A DNA stretch of 64,000 nt from Cepaea nemoralis (Eukaryota; Mollusca; Gastropoda; Stylommatophora; Helicidae), in contig JACEFZ010028134.1 in the NCBI GenBank assembly GCA_014155875.1, positions 434,001-498,000 of the forward strand. Direction: 5' to 3'. Each line of letters starts with the position of its first letter. Positions within the stretch are counted from its first letter, which is position 1. The translations under genes were made by a program, and so were the position numbers. Below the pieces are notes generated by a model, which was not told the DNA's origin, did no database searches, and saw only the letters and a program-made list of their open reading frames with translations. Of the stretch, positions 54,736 through 64,000 are shown one piece after another.

Positions 54736-55715
54736 CTGCAGTTACGACCCACTCTGAGGAAGAATTGCAATGTCTACTATCTGCATTCTCCAATGCTTGT
54801 TCTGAATTTGGTTTAACAATTAGCAAAAAGAAGACACAGATTATGTCACAAGGTGCACATGAGGTACCATCAATCTTTATTGACGACGCCGAACTAGAGA
54901 TAGTAGACCATTTTACATATCTAGGATCAGTGGTAAATAGCAAATTATCCCTAGATCAGGAAATCAACATCCGGATTGGTAAGGCAGCAACAACAATGAA
55001 CAGGTTAAGAAAAAGAGTCTGGGAGAACAGGAAGCTTACTGCCAAAACAAAAGTCCTTGTCTATCAAGCCTGTGTCCTTAGTACTCTTCTCTATGGCAGT
55101 GAAACCTGGACAACTTACTCACACCAAGAGAACAATTTAAACAGCTTTCATATGCGGTGTCGGCGAAGAATTCTTGGTATTAAGTGGCAAGACAAAATCA
55201 CAAATACTGAAGTATTGGAAAGATCAGGTTGTGTGACAGTTTATTCCATGCTCAGTCTTCGTAGACTTAGATGGATAGGACATCTTAGGAGGATGGATGA
55301 TGGTAGAATACCAAAGGATATCTTTTTTGGTGAATTACAGATGGGTAAGAGATCTCAGGGTCGGCCTCTACTACGATACAAAGATGTGTGTAAGCGGGAC
55401 ATGATTGATACAGGCATTGATAATGCACATTGGGAGCAAGTCGCCGCTGAACGTGTTGCATGGAGGGCAAATATCAGAAATGGAATAAAGTCAAAGGAGA
55501 AAATTATTGCAGAAAAGTCACACACCAAGCGTTTGAGATGTAAGATGGTGCATGATGGTGGAAATGACCACGTGTTCACATGCACCCACTGTGAACGGAC
55601 ATTTACAGCGCAAATTGGCCTTATCAGTCACATTCGCTACCGCCATAGTTAAAAGTTATTATGCCTTTTTAAAGCACAAACTATCGTCTGTCAAGACGGC
55701 AAGGTGCCAATGGTA
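54736..55715 (+). mobile_element. LINE-B, right part: C-terminal domain with zinc finger and 3' end
   Basis: Begins with the duplicated CTGCA and continues the LINE-B frame: EEELQCLLSAFSNACSEFGL, TISKKKTQIMSQ, YLGSVVNSKLSLDQEINIRI, LLYGSETWTTYS, CRRRILGIKWQDKITNTEVL, RRLRWIGHLRRMDDGRIPKD, KRSQGRPLLRYKDVCKRDM, then WEQVAAERVAWR. The last 25 residues form a C2H2 finger (C-X2-C-X12-H-X4-H, 55577-55648), then TAA and a 3' UTR ending AAGACGGCAAGGTGCCAATG. Clade not assigned; the C-terminal C2H2 is a useful marker. Confidence 0.93.
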
Positions 55716-55724
55716 ATGGCTTAT

Positions 55725-55950
55725 TTTATCATCATCATCTTGTGCCGTTCAAAGTGACATAGTCATTAAAATCTTTTCATAGATCTTTGTCCTTTGTGTT
55801 TTGGTCACTTCTACTGCTGATCTTCTTCCATGCCACCATGTTAAACCATCCAGCTACCTTTATACAATTCTCTCGGTCAACCTCTTCTACCATTGATGTT
55901 TCTGGTCAACATGATGTCCTCCAATGTCTCTCTTCTGTGTGTGTTTAGGT
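55725..55950 (-). pseudogene. LINE 3' fragment, minus strand
   Basis: Begins with the tail (ATCATCATCTTGTGCC) and includes CTTCCATGCCACCATGTT-like blocks matching the RRWHGG-type end of LINE-A. Short and eroded. Confidence 0.6.
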
Positions 55951-56225
55951 GTAATATGTCAGTTGCCAATTAAGTAGTTTACTGTTTTTTCCTTCTTCAT
56001 CATTTATTATGCCCTTCATATTAGGTTAAGAAGAGACATATGTTGTGTGCTTCATACACGAAGGTACTCACAACCTTGGATTTTCTATCAATTGCAGTCT
56101 TTGAGAAGCATCTTGTTTGGCAAGTTTCCTGGTTACAGTTTAAATTAAATTATTTTTTAAGTTAATTCACTATCAATTCCTCCTCCTCTCCTTCCTCCAT
56201 TTATTGATCCCCATTTACGTGTTGG
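55951..56225. other. Intron sequence, unassigned
   Basis: Nothing recognised. Confidence 0.4.
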
Positions 56226-56562
56226 AAGCTGTAGTAGTGCAGTGACTAGCATGCTGGCTTGCCACCCTGGTGGTCACCTGTTCAAATCTGCATCTAAGTG
56301 GATTTCTGAAACTGACCATGTGGATCCAGCCTAATATCCATTCATCATGTGCCATGCCGGTAAGCGTGGGCGGTCATGTTCTGCCATCTCACTCGATCAC
56401 CAGAGTCGTGGATCAGCCTAATATGCCTATCAGAAAATGTCCTGAGAAGCAAAGGCATCTGGGGTGACAATGACCACATTGAGTTCTGATTGACCAATAA
56501 TTATATGGGACTAGCACCGTATACCCAACACACCCATAAAAGGATTCTTTACTTTTTACTCG
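56226..56562 (+). repeat. SINE-1 copy carrying a 76-bp LINE insertion
   Basis: Head GGAAGCTGTAGTAGTGCAG and B-box-like CTGTTCAAATCTGC, body to TAAAAGGATTCTTTAC. The body is split at 56338-56413. Confidence 0.85.
56338..56413 (-). mobile_element. 76-bp 5'-truncated LINE-A insertion
   Basis: Reverse of the LINE-A end (CATCATGTGCCATGCCGG...GATCACCAGAGTCGTGG). Flanked by an 11-bp target duplication CAGCCTAATAT at 56327-56337 and 56414-56424. The target is within SINE-1. Confidence 0.9.
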
Positions 56563-56573
56563 TATATTTACAT

Positions 56574-57215
56574 GCTTAGTACTCTTCTTTATGGCAGTGA
56601 AGCCTAGACAACTTACTCACACCAAGAGAAACGTTTAAACAGCTTTCATATGTGGTGTCTGCAAAGAATACTTGGTATTAAGTGGCAAGACAAAATCACA
56701 AATACTGAAGTATTGGATAGATCAGGTTGTGTGATGGTTTATTCCATGCTCAATCTTCGTAGACTTAGATGGATAAGACATCTTAGGAGGATGGATGATG
56801 GTAGAATACCAAATGACATCTTTTTTGGTGAATTACAGATGGGTAAGAGATCTCAGGGTCGGCCTCTACTACGATACAAAGATGTGTGTAAGCGGGACAT
56901 GATTGATACAGGAATTGATAATGCACATTGGGAGCAAGTCGCAGCTGAACTTGTTGCATGGAGAGCAAATAGAAATGGAATAAAGACAAAGGAGAAAATG
57001 ATTGCAGATAAGTCACACGCCGAGCGTGTGAGACGTAAGATGGTGCATGATGGTGGAAATGACCATGTGTTCACATGCATCAACTGTAGACGAACATTTA
57101 CAGCGCGAATTGGCCTTATCAGTCACATTTGCCACCGCCATGGGTTGTAGTTATTATGCCTTTTTTGAAGCACATTGTAACAAACTATCATCTGTCAAGA
57201 TGGCATGGTGCCAAT
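56574..57215 (+). pseudogene. Second LINE-B copy, C-terminal only
   Basis: From LSTLLYGSEA to the zinc finger and 3' UTR (TTATTATGCC, AAGATGGCATGGTGCCAATG). Nearly identical to 55075-55715 over this span, with a stop in the SEAWTTYS region (W to TAG at about 56608) and otherwise open for 166 codons (56650-57150). Its first CCHH finger Cys/His are intact (C-X2-C, H-X4-H). Confidence 0.9.
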
Positions 57216-57219
57216 GAAT

Positions 57220-57725
57220 GACTTTATATAAAATATTGTTCAACACTTGTCACTTTATATCATTTCCTTATCAGTATTTGTCACTTTATATCATTTTCTT
57301 ATTAATACTTATCACTTTATATAATTTCCTTATCAATACTTGGCACTTTATATCATTTCCTTATCAATACTTGTCTCTTTATATCATTTCCTTATCAATG
57401 CTTATCACTTTATACAATTTCCTTATCAATGCTTGTCACCTTATATCATTTCCTTATCAATGCTTGTCACTGTATATCATTTCCTGATTAATAATTGTCA
57501 TTTTATATCATTTCCTTATCAATACTTGTCACTTTATATCATTTCCTTATCAATACTTGTCACTTTATATCATTTCCTTATCAATGCTTGTCACTTTATA
57601 TAATTTCCTTACCAATACGTGTCACTTTATATCATTTCCTTATCAATACTCAGTACTTTATATAATTTCCTTATCAATACTTATCACTTTTATATCATTT
57701 TCTTTTCAATACTTACCCTTATATC
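57220..57725. repeat. 31-bp minisatellite, about 16 units
   Basis: Unit CACTTTATATCATTTCCTTA, TCAATACTTGT; starts 57251 and 57282. Immediately follows LINE-B copy 2. The polytyrosine-free ORFs reading YQYLSLYIISL are array artefacts. Confidence 0.95.
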
Positions 57726-57894
57726 TTTTCTCTTCTACCCAGGGTAAAGATAAACTGCGTGTTTTATTTTATTTTGGCACCAAATACTTTCAAATATGTA
57801 AATCAACAGATCTGATTTTCAAACTTCATTCTATTTACAGTATCTTGTGGTTTATATTTGATTTCTTTCTCATTTTTTGTGTTTGTGTAACCAG

Positions 57895-58054
57895 AAAAAG
57901 TGTGTATGAACTGATAGACCTTTGGTCATCTACTGGTTGTGGCCAAGAAGAAATCTGCAGCACACTTCTGACTGCATTTGACGTTGCTGTTGGAGATGTC
58001 TACAACTTCAATCAAGAGTCTGGAAAAACTGCTGCTGATCCACCAGGATACACT
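57895..58054 (+). CDS. Exon 14 in window: start of the TPR-side helical region
   Basis: Acceptor TGTAACCAG, donor ACT/GTGAGT, phase 2 in and 0 out. Product KSVYELIDLWSSTGCGQEEI then CSTLLTAFDVAVGDVYNFNQ. The first residues continue LRVLYTLQ of exon 13 (family: 'LxFLxxxxxxxxxYELxxYW'). A partial second copy of the intron end and exon start lies downstream (58140-58330). Confidence 0.9.
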
Positions 58055-58084
58055 GTGAGTGGTTAATCAAAGGAGATAATAGTC

Positions 58085-58330
58085 GCAAGGTAGCTCGGCC
58101 TGCCCAATTTGTGACCCTTTGAAAATAAAGTTTGTTCGTTCATTCCTCTTCTACTCAGGGTAAAGATGAACTGTGTGTCTTATTTTATTTTGGCACCAAA
58201 TGCTTTCAAATGCATGAAGCAACAGATTTGACTTACAAACTTCATTCTGTTTACAACAGCCATGGTTTATGTTTGATTTCTATCTCATTTTTTAGTTTTT
58301 AAAATCAGAAAAAGTGTGTATGGATGATGT
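58085..58330 (+). pseudogene. Partial duplication of intron 13 end and exon 14 start
   Basis: 58157-58322 repeats 57740-57908 (GGTAAAGATGAACTGTGTGT, TTATTTTATTTTGGCACCAAAT, and AGAAAAAGTGTGTATG). The exon copy diverges after 10 bases (GATGATGTAATATG instead of AACTGATAGAC), so it cannot substitute exon 14. 58094-58145 is a retroelement 3' end (AAAATAAAGTTTGTTCGTTC) inserted just before the duplicate, possibly its cause. Confidence 0.85.
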
Positions 58331-58430
58331 AATATGTGGTGTCATTAAATTATATATGACATTTAGAGTTGAATAGGCAGGCTTAGCCATACATAAGTGA
58401 GGCTCACTGAACTGTTTCATAAATCTACAG

Positions 58431-58526
58431 TTGCTGAAAGCTTTGCGTGCAATGCGGGACATGTTTTCCAATGCCTGTTATCACAAAGCTGAAGTCAAGG
58501 TCTTAGAACGCACTGTGAAAATTCTG
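58431..58526 (+). CDS. Exon 15 in window: helical (TPR-like) segment
   Basis: 32 codons, phase 0 to 0, acceptor AATCTACAG, donor CTG/GTGAGT. Product LLKALRAMRDMFSNACYHKA then EVKVLERTVKIL. Two amphipathic helices, consistent with the first TPR of the C-terminal array. Confidence 0.88.
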
Positions 58527-58722
58527 GTGAGTCTGCATGTTAATGTTCTTCACAACTTGACATACACTTATCATGGAAGCTTGGTAAATGTTCAGTAATA
58601 TATAGCACTTGTAGCATTTTGATTGGCTAATTGGCTGGTGCACCTCTGGTAAACTGAATTTTCAGTCTTAAGTCTCATGCATTGGCATTCACCCTGAAAA
58701 AAGGTTTGCAACTAACAGAGTG
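58527..58722. other. Intron sequence, unassigned
   Basis: Nothing recognised. Confidence 0.4.
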
Positions 58723-59370
58723 AGACTGGTGTAGAGACTATACTTCCAACCCAGTATGAAAGTATCATCTCCATATCGATTATGTTGCAGAGTTCTCCCT
58801 TCCACTCTTCTTTTTTTTTTTTAATTAAATGTTGCATATCCCTTACAGGATGTTGCAGTCAACACCAGCATTTTTCAGCTGCTGTTGATGTACTAGGCAA
58901 GTTTTTACGTTCAGTAGTTTGCCATTGCTTTATGAATGACCGGCTCCCATCCCAACACATTATAACACAACGCAACACGGTCTGCTGCACAAATCCGTCA
59001 CGTTTCAAGCGCCTGGTAAGTGGTTCACGAACCGTGTTCACAAACCTTTGGCCACGGAGACCTCTCTAGGTCCATAAAATTGGTGTAGAGACTATACTTC
59101 CAACCCAGGATGAAAGTATCATCTCCATATCGATTATGTCGCAGTTCTCCCTTCCCCTCTCTAGGTCCATAAAATTGGTGTAGAGACTATACTTCCAACC
59201 CAGTATGAAAGTATCATCTCCATATCGATTATGTCGCAGTTCTCCCTTCCCCTCTCTAGGTCCATAAAATTGGTGTAGAGACTATACTTCCAACCCAGTA
59301 TGAAAGTATCATCTCCATATCGATTATGCCGCAGTTCTCCCTTCCCCTCTCTAGGTCCATAAACCTGCTG
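58723..59370. repeat. 95-bp tandem repeat, split by SINE-2
   Basis: Unit GGTGTAGAGACTATACTTCC, AACCCAGTATGAAAGTATC, ATCTCCATATCGATTATG, then CGCAGTTCTCCCTTCC. Three tandem copies (59080-59350) and one isolated partial copy at 58723-58800; the SINE-2 (58826-59050, minus) stands between. CTCTCTAGGTCCATAAA marks each junction (59065, 59160, 59254). Confidence 0.9.
58826..59050 (-). repeat. SINE-2 copy, minus strand
   Basis: GCATATCCCTTACAGGATGT (tail), TCAGTAGTTTGCCATTGCTT, then head-side AAATCCGTCACGTTTCAAGC. Confidence 0.75.
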
Positions 59371-59395
59371 TGAGAGCAAGACTGGTACTGGAATT

Positions 59396-59560
59396 TTACA
59401 TCTACAGAGAAGCATATTAGCATGTAATCAAGTCATGATTGAGCACAGCACATAAGGACAGGCTGGGATCAGGTCGGGGTTGGCCATGTGACCTCCACAG
59501 GTTTGATGTGTTTCACTGTCAGCAGACGCCAGCCTAGAGGGATGTAGTATTTGTATACAA
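59396..59560. repeat. Dispersed repeat shared with 190-345
   Basis: AGAAGCATATTAGCATGTAA and GCACAGCACATAAGGACAGG match 190-260. Type unknown. Confidence 0.65.
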
Positions 59561-59579
59561 ATAGTAACATATTCTCACA

Positions 59580-59720
59580 TCCAGCTTTCCCATACGTGCT
59601 CCATCCTCATCATCAACAGCCAGTGAAGAGTCCCAATACTAATGTAGCTGTCTAATTATGTGTCTGTCTGGCCTTTCCTTAGAGTCCTGAGTGTTGGCCA
59701 GATCCTCTGGTCACTTCCTG
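59580..59720 (-). repeat. Dispersed repeat R, copy 4
   Basis: CCATACGTGCTCCATCCTC and CAGCCAGTGAAGAGTCCC; continues as in 43868-44050. Confidence 0.65.
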
Positions 59721-59849
59721 CAGCACCATTCTCTCTAGACCATGATGATCTAATTGTTCTTCTGCACTATACACACGATCCTAAACTCCCCAACCACTTC
59801 CGCTGAACATACACCAATATCCCACTGAGTGGTGCAGACCCGGCCAGTT

Positions 59850-60480
59850 TATCCTGCAACATATAAAGTAAGTAGTAACAAGTTTCTCCTATCTTGGGCA
59901 TATAATAACAGATACTGGCAGAAGTGAAACAGAAATAAAAAAGAGAATAGGAATGGCCAAAAATGCTTTCAACATAATGAAATCAGTATTAACATCTAGA
60001 GTGATTAACAACACATTAAAAATGAGAATTGTCAAATGTTATGTATTTTCAACACTACTATATAGCACAGAAGCTTGGATAGTGAACAAGCAATTAGAAA
60101 GTTGAATAGAGGCCCGGTAGAAGTGGATATACAGAAGTTTATGTAATATTTTATGGAAACAAAAACAATCCAATACAGAGATTTTTAAAAACTGGGAATG
60201 TCAATATAGTTGATGAAAGAAATAAAAAAAGAGGCAAGTGAATATTTTGGCCACGATAAAAGACATAATACTCTTATAAAAACCATACTGGAATGTAAGG
60301 TTGAGGGCAAGCGAGCAAAAGGTAGACAACGATACAAGTGGGTAGATAACATTAAGAGATGGATGAACATCAATCTGACAGAATGTATAATCAACACGAG
60401 AGACAGACAGTGTTGGAGATCCATTGCAGCCAACCTTCATTGTGGAGACAGTGCCTGATTGACTGACTCATTCATTCATC
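59850..60480 (+). pseudogene. LINE fragment (another subfamily)
   Basis: LGIITDTGRSET(E)IKKRIG-like start, RIVKCYVFSTLLYSTEAW, then EASEYFGHDKRHNTLIKTIL, VEGKRAKGRQRYKWVDNIKR and RDRQCWRSIAANLHCGDSA. Several stops. Tail has (TTCA)n-like repeats. Confidence 0.8.
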
Positions 60481-60509
60481 GATATAAAGTAAAGTAAAGA
60501 AATCTGCCA

Positions 60510-60690
60510 CACGCCTTGAGGCATATTGACTGGCAGCTTGCCGTCTTGACACATGATAGTTTGTAAAATGGAGTTATACCTCTCCATAACACAAAGCCTG
60601 GGCTGAATTTAGAGACCATGTGTTGCCCATGCAGCATGATTCCTCTCTCGGCCTGTCTAGTTTACTTCAGAGGAAAGGTGACACCAATAC
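60510..60690 (-). repeat. Dispersed repeat sharing the LINE-B 3' end
   Basis: On the minus strand: TTTCCTCTGAAGTAAACTAG, GCAACACATGGTCTCTAA, TATGGAGAGGTATAACTCC and finally AAGACGGCAAGCTGCCAG, which is the LINE-B 3' terminus. A copy with a 0.6 kb expansion is at 23870-24690. Possibly a non-autonomous element mobilised by LINE-B. Confidence 0.65.
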
Positions 60691-60696
60691 GTCTTG

Positions 60697-60942
60697 AGGC
60701 ATATAGTGTCTATGATTCTAACCCCGTATGTTTGTAAAGTAATTGGCACTCAATGGATGATGTGGTCAACATGAGACTGCCTTCCTTTACTTCCCAGGAC
60801 ATTTCCTAGTACCCATATTTATGCTGGGTCCACCTTGGGACCCAGGTAAATTATTAAAACTGACTCAATGGAGATTTGAACACATGACCACTGTGTTAGC
60901 AGTCAAGCTTGCTAACCACTGCGCTACTACAACTCCCACTTG
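60697..60942 (-). repeat. SINE-1 copy, minus strand, near full length
   Basis: Best intact head: minus strand GGGAGTTGTAGTAGCGCAG, TGGTTAGCAAGCTTGACTGC, then CATGTGTTCAAATCTCCA (A box and B box at tRNA spacing). Used as reference for the 68-bp array comparison. Confidence 0.85.
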
Positions 60943-61196
60943 TTTCATATAGCCACTTGTAATGTCTGCAAATCTTTCATATAGCCACTTATAATTTCTG
61001 AAAATCTTTCATATAGCCACTTGTAATGTCTGCAAATCTTCCATACAGCCACTTGTTATGTCTGCAAATCTTTCATATAGCCACTTGTAATGTCTGCAAA
61101 TCTTTCATATAGCCACTTGTAATGTCTGCAAATCTTTCATATAGCCACTTGTAATGTCTGCAAATCTTTCACATAGCCACTTGTAATTTCTGCAAA
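60943..61196. repeat. 32-bp minisatellite, about 8 units
   Basis: TTTCATATAGCCACTTGTAA then TGTCTGCAAATC; successive starts 60975 and 61007. It begins at the very 5' end of the SINE-1. Confidence 0.95.
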
Positions 61197-61300
61197 GTTT
61201 GACATTAGTGAAACTATATTTATAAATTATTCAATAATTGTTATAATGACTAACTCCTTTATTCATCTGACATTTTCTTGTCTTGTAAACATTTTTCAAG

Positions 61301-61446
61301 GAAGGAATTGAAGGTAAAATTAATGAAGACACCAGAATGATGCTGCTGAGAGAAAACTGCTATCACCTGGCATGTTCGTATGTCAACAATTCAGAATATG
61401 ACAGAGCTGAAACTTTACACCAGTCTGTTATGCTGGAGTGTAGGAA
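61301..61446 (+). CDS. Exon 16 in window: TPR-like segment
   Basis: Acceptor CATTTTTCAAG, donor AA/GTATGT, phase 0 in and 2 out. Product EGIEGKINEDTRMMLLRENC then YHLACSYVNNSEYDRAETLH and QSVMLECRK. A helix pair with 'YxxLAxxYxxxxxYxxAExLxxxxL', a TPR consensus. Confidence 0.9.
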
Positions 61447-61759
61447 GTATGTGAATGTTACAAGTTATTAACATAATTATGTATGAATTGTTATATGTGT
61501 AATTTATTTACGTAATAAAATAGATCTTTATCATCAGCTGCATTAGTAGATTATAGAACTGGCCAGGAGAAATATGTGTAAGGCTATACAAAGGATCCCT
61601 GTCAAGTCACTTTAACTGAGGAGCTGGCCGCACAGATCATAATCTTGATGATAATTTATTACCGTAATTATATCCCATTAAGTAAAGGATTGTAATACTT
61701 ATATTGATGTTATTTTGTCTATTTCATTTGATGAAGTTCATCATCATATTCATCATCAT
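61447..61759. other. Intron sequence, unassigned
   Basis: Nothing recognised. Confidence 0.4.
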
Positions 61760-61890
61760 CATCATCATTTGCCTTGCCAGATAACACAGGTGTTCATGTC
61801 TCTCCACAGATCTCAGTCTTCTAGCCTTGATCTTTCCTGTCATCACCGTGTTCTCCCATCTTCTCTTCTCATTGTCTCTTTCATATCCAT
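61760..61890 (-). pseudogene. Nested LINE-A tail, minus strand
   Basis: Starts with (CATCAT)n tail and TTTGCCTTGCCAGATAACAC; it abuts another minus-strand LINE-A whose own tail begins at about 61891 (CATCATGTGCTATGCTGG). Confidence 0.7.
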
Positions 61891-62990
61891 CCATCATGTG
61901 CTATGCTGGTAAGTGTGGGCGGTCATGACTCGCCATTTCACTCAATCATCAGAGTCGTAGATCAGCTCAGTGTTCGTGTCTTGACCATGCCACGTGATCA
62001 AGCCATCCAGATGTTTATTTCTCTGTCTTCCCTTTGTTCTCTTCCCCTAGATCTTGATTGTTGTCACCAAGTTCTCCAATTTATTTATTCTCATAACATG
62101 TCCAAACAATTTTGACTGTCTACGTCTAATTTTTCTAATCAATTTACGATTTTCATTTGTTTCTTGTAGTACTTGGTCATTGGTTTTTCTGTCTGTTCGT
62201 GGTATTCTTTGCATTCTCCTCAGAAACCACAATTCCACAGTCACCAGATGTTTTTCAGCTTCTTTGCTTATTTCCAGGCTTCACATCCATACAAAAGTAT
62301 AGGCTCTATGTAGCACCTCAACACTCTTTTTCTCATTTCAATTGACATCTTTTTATTGGTCAGTATGTTTTTCATCTTGCTAAAGCCTACTTTCGCCATG
62401 GCGGTTCTTGTTCTAATCTCTTAAAGGCATCTCCCATCAGATGTTATTACTGTTCCGAGATAATTGTACTTATTCACTTGGTGAAGAATGTTCCCATTTA
62501 CTTGTATATTACATTTTTGTATTTAATTCTTCCTAGTGACGACCTTCTTTTTAGAATTTAATTCTAACCCTAGTTGTTCACTGTGTGCAACAACCACATC
62601 TACTAATTGTTGCAGATCCTGCTCATTGTCTGCAGTTAATACTGTATCTCATCTCATCTCATCTCATCTCATCTCATCTCATCATGTTCCTCTTGTACCT
62701 TGCGGTGTCGAGGCAAAGTATAAACATTGTGAGAGTGCCCGATTATGGGCTCTATGTATCGATATTCCCATGGACTCTGCTATTCCCTCCGTCCAACGTT
62801 AATACTGTATCATCTGCATATTTAATGTTATTGATGTTTAATCCTCCGATAATGATTCCATTTATATCGTCTACATTTCTGAAAATATTTTCACTAAATA
62901 GGGAAAACAAAGATCTGGGTACATTACATATCCCTGTCTCTCTTTCATATAGCTGCAATTAATGTTCTACTTTCATAAACCTCTTCCAGG
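61891..62990 (-). pseudogene. LINE-A copy, minus strand, RT motif to 3' end
   Basis: In minus order: ENIFRNVDDINGIIIGGLNI, NNIKYADDTVLT (62800-62840 region), EQDLQQLVDVVVAHSEQ, YNYLGTVITSDGRC (eroded), LMTVELWFLRRMQRIPRTDR, RKIRRRQSKLFGHVMRINKL and the end. A 149-bp insert interrupts it at 62649-62797. Frame broken in several places. Confidence 0.85.
62649..62797 (-). mobile_element. 149-bp LINE-D-type insert with 14-bp target duplication
   Basis: GTTAATACTGTATC occurs at 62635-62648 and 62798-62811. The insert has a (TCATC)n run at one end (the tail, minus strand) and the peptide RVHGNIDT on the minus strand, as in LINE-D at 38330. Target is the YADDTVL-coding part of LINE-A. Confidence 0.9.
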
Positions 62991-63160
62991 TAATCGTAAA
63001 TTACTCAATCAGTTCAAGGTGTTCACATTTGTCTAAGAAGCATCTCCACTGCCTACAATTTCTTACTAATTTGTTTGTTCATATTCCAAGGTTCACTGCC
63101 GTACAGTAGACGAGGTCACTGTAACAAACATTTCAGTACTCCCTCCTGCACATTGTGAAT
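62960..63160 (-). pseudogene. Eroded LINE fragment, minus strand
   Basis: Reads LLYGSEPWNMNKQISKKL then VEMLLRQM on the minus strand; the connection-domain end of another LINE subfamily. Confidence 0.55.
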
Positions 63161-63702
63161 AGTGTGCAAGTTAATGTCCTAGGGAGGTGTGTAAACTTGT
63201 GTACAATGAGCAGTTTGATGTGTTGGGAGCTGCATAATATACAAAACAAGTATTTAACATAGAATGTTTATGTTTTAATCATGTATAACTATTCCTGGCA
63301 GTCTAACTTTTAATCTCAGTATATGCAGTCCTACAATATTCCTGGCTACTTTTCATGTTCTAAAATCACTTAAAAGTAAAATACATATTGAACAAAAAGG
63401 TATATGTAGATCCTGCAGAGATAAAATAAATGCCCATATACACACCTAACTAGGACCTCACACCAGGTAAACAGAATATGAGCCACAGTAGCAAAATTAT
63501 GAAAATAATATTAGTAATGTAATTATAACTAAGTCAAGTATTAATAAATAAGATGAAATATGACACACTTGTCTTCTGCAAAGATCTTTCTTATCTATTT
63601 TAAGTACAGTTTATTTTATTTGATTATTATGGTTAATGAGACTATTCTTCTATGAAATGAATTTATGTTTTTAACATGTACCTAAACGTATTTATGTCAC
63701 AG
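63161..63702. other. Intron sequence, AT-rich
   Basis: No repeat or exon recognised. Confidence 0.4.
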
Positions 63703-63802
63703 TTTTCTGAAGACTTGTGAAGATGCCAGAGTGAAACAAACACTAGCTTTTACTTGCAATGGGCTTGGAGTTCTGCATATAAAACAGAAGCATTATAAAG
63801 AG
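63703..63802 (+). CDS. Exon 17 in window: TPR segment
   Basis: Acceptor TTTATGTCACAG, donor GAG/GTAGCG, phase 2 in and 0 out. Product FLKTCEDARVKQTLAFTCNG then LGVLHIKQKHYKE. 'LAxxxNxLGxLxxxxxxYxxA' is a clear TPR; the last A should start the next exon, beyond the window. Confidence 0.9.
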
Positions 63803-64000
63803 GTAGCGTATTATTATGTGAAATCCCAAGTTCATTTGTTTGTCTGTTTGTTCACAAATTAACTCTTTTGGTACCAAGCAATCCTTCGATAATGTAATAA
63901 GTGTATGTTTATTGAATACTCCATCCATATTATAATTTTCTTAACAGAAAGAGTTACAGTAACAACTGCTAGGGATAGAAAGAGTTAAAAACTGTCTCCA

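Noticed and set aside
57740..57840. Extra coding exon (KDKLRVLFYFGTKYF)
   Set aside because: Phases of exons 13 and 14 already join directly; the segment is intronic and duplicated with drift at 58157.

Overview
The window is animal genomic DNA, most likely from an invertebrate. Spliceosomal GT-AG introns split one gene into small exons, and the introns are filled with LINEs, tRNA-derived SINEs, minisatellites, a mariner and a Ty3/Gypsy element. A mollusc or other lophotrochozoan is my best guess, but that rests on the style of the repeats and not on a marker gene.

Host gene. One multi-exon gene runs left to right on the + strand across the whole window and continues past both edges. I located 17 coding exons between 1540 and 63802 (about 740 codons). 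Their splice phases chain together without conflict, apart from a probable missing exon between 5007 and 15086. In order they give the end of a DUF4062-like region (RYGW, then SVTELEFLHG), a P-loop (GPAGCGKS), a Walker B (VVIIIDGLD), the winged-helix and helical part of a NACHT/STAND NTPase, and the first TPR-like helices. This is the architecture of nephrocystin-3/TTC41-type STAND proteins.

Introns. At least two full-coding-type LINE families (called A and B here) and several fragment families are present. So are SINE families with visible A and B boxes, a short retroelement with (GAA)n tails, about ten minisatellites with 19 to 95 bp units, an 850 bp polypurine tract, a 0.5 kb-arm hairpin (9034-10257), a MITE with near-perfect terminal repeats (31654-31877) and an internally deleted mariner (40330-41291).

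Largest intron (42711-57894). A 5'-truncated LINE-B (from 45120) is interrupted exactly after its RT catalytic motif by an 8 kb LTR retrotransposon on the minus strand (46748-54735, 5-bp target duplication CTGCA). LINE-B resumes in frame after it. The LTR element has gag-protease, then integrase BEFORE reverse transcriptase and RNase H. That is the Ty1/copia-like order known in the Gmr1-like group of Ty3/Gypsy elements, and it is the most distinctive system in the window.

Nesting can be read at several places from target-site duplications, so insertion order can be reconstructed. No rRNA, functional tRNA or CRISPR was seen.
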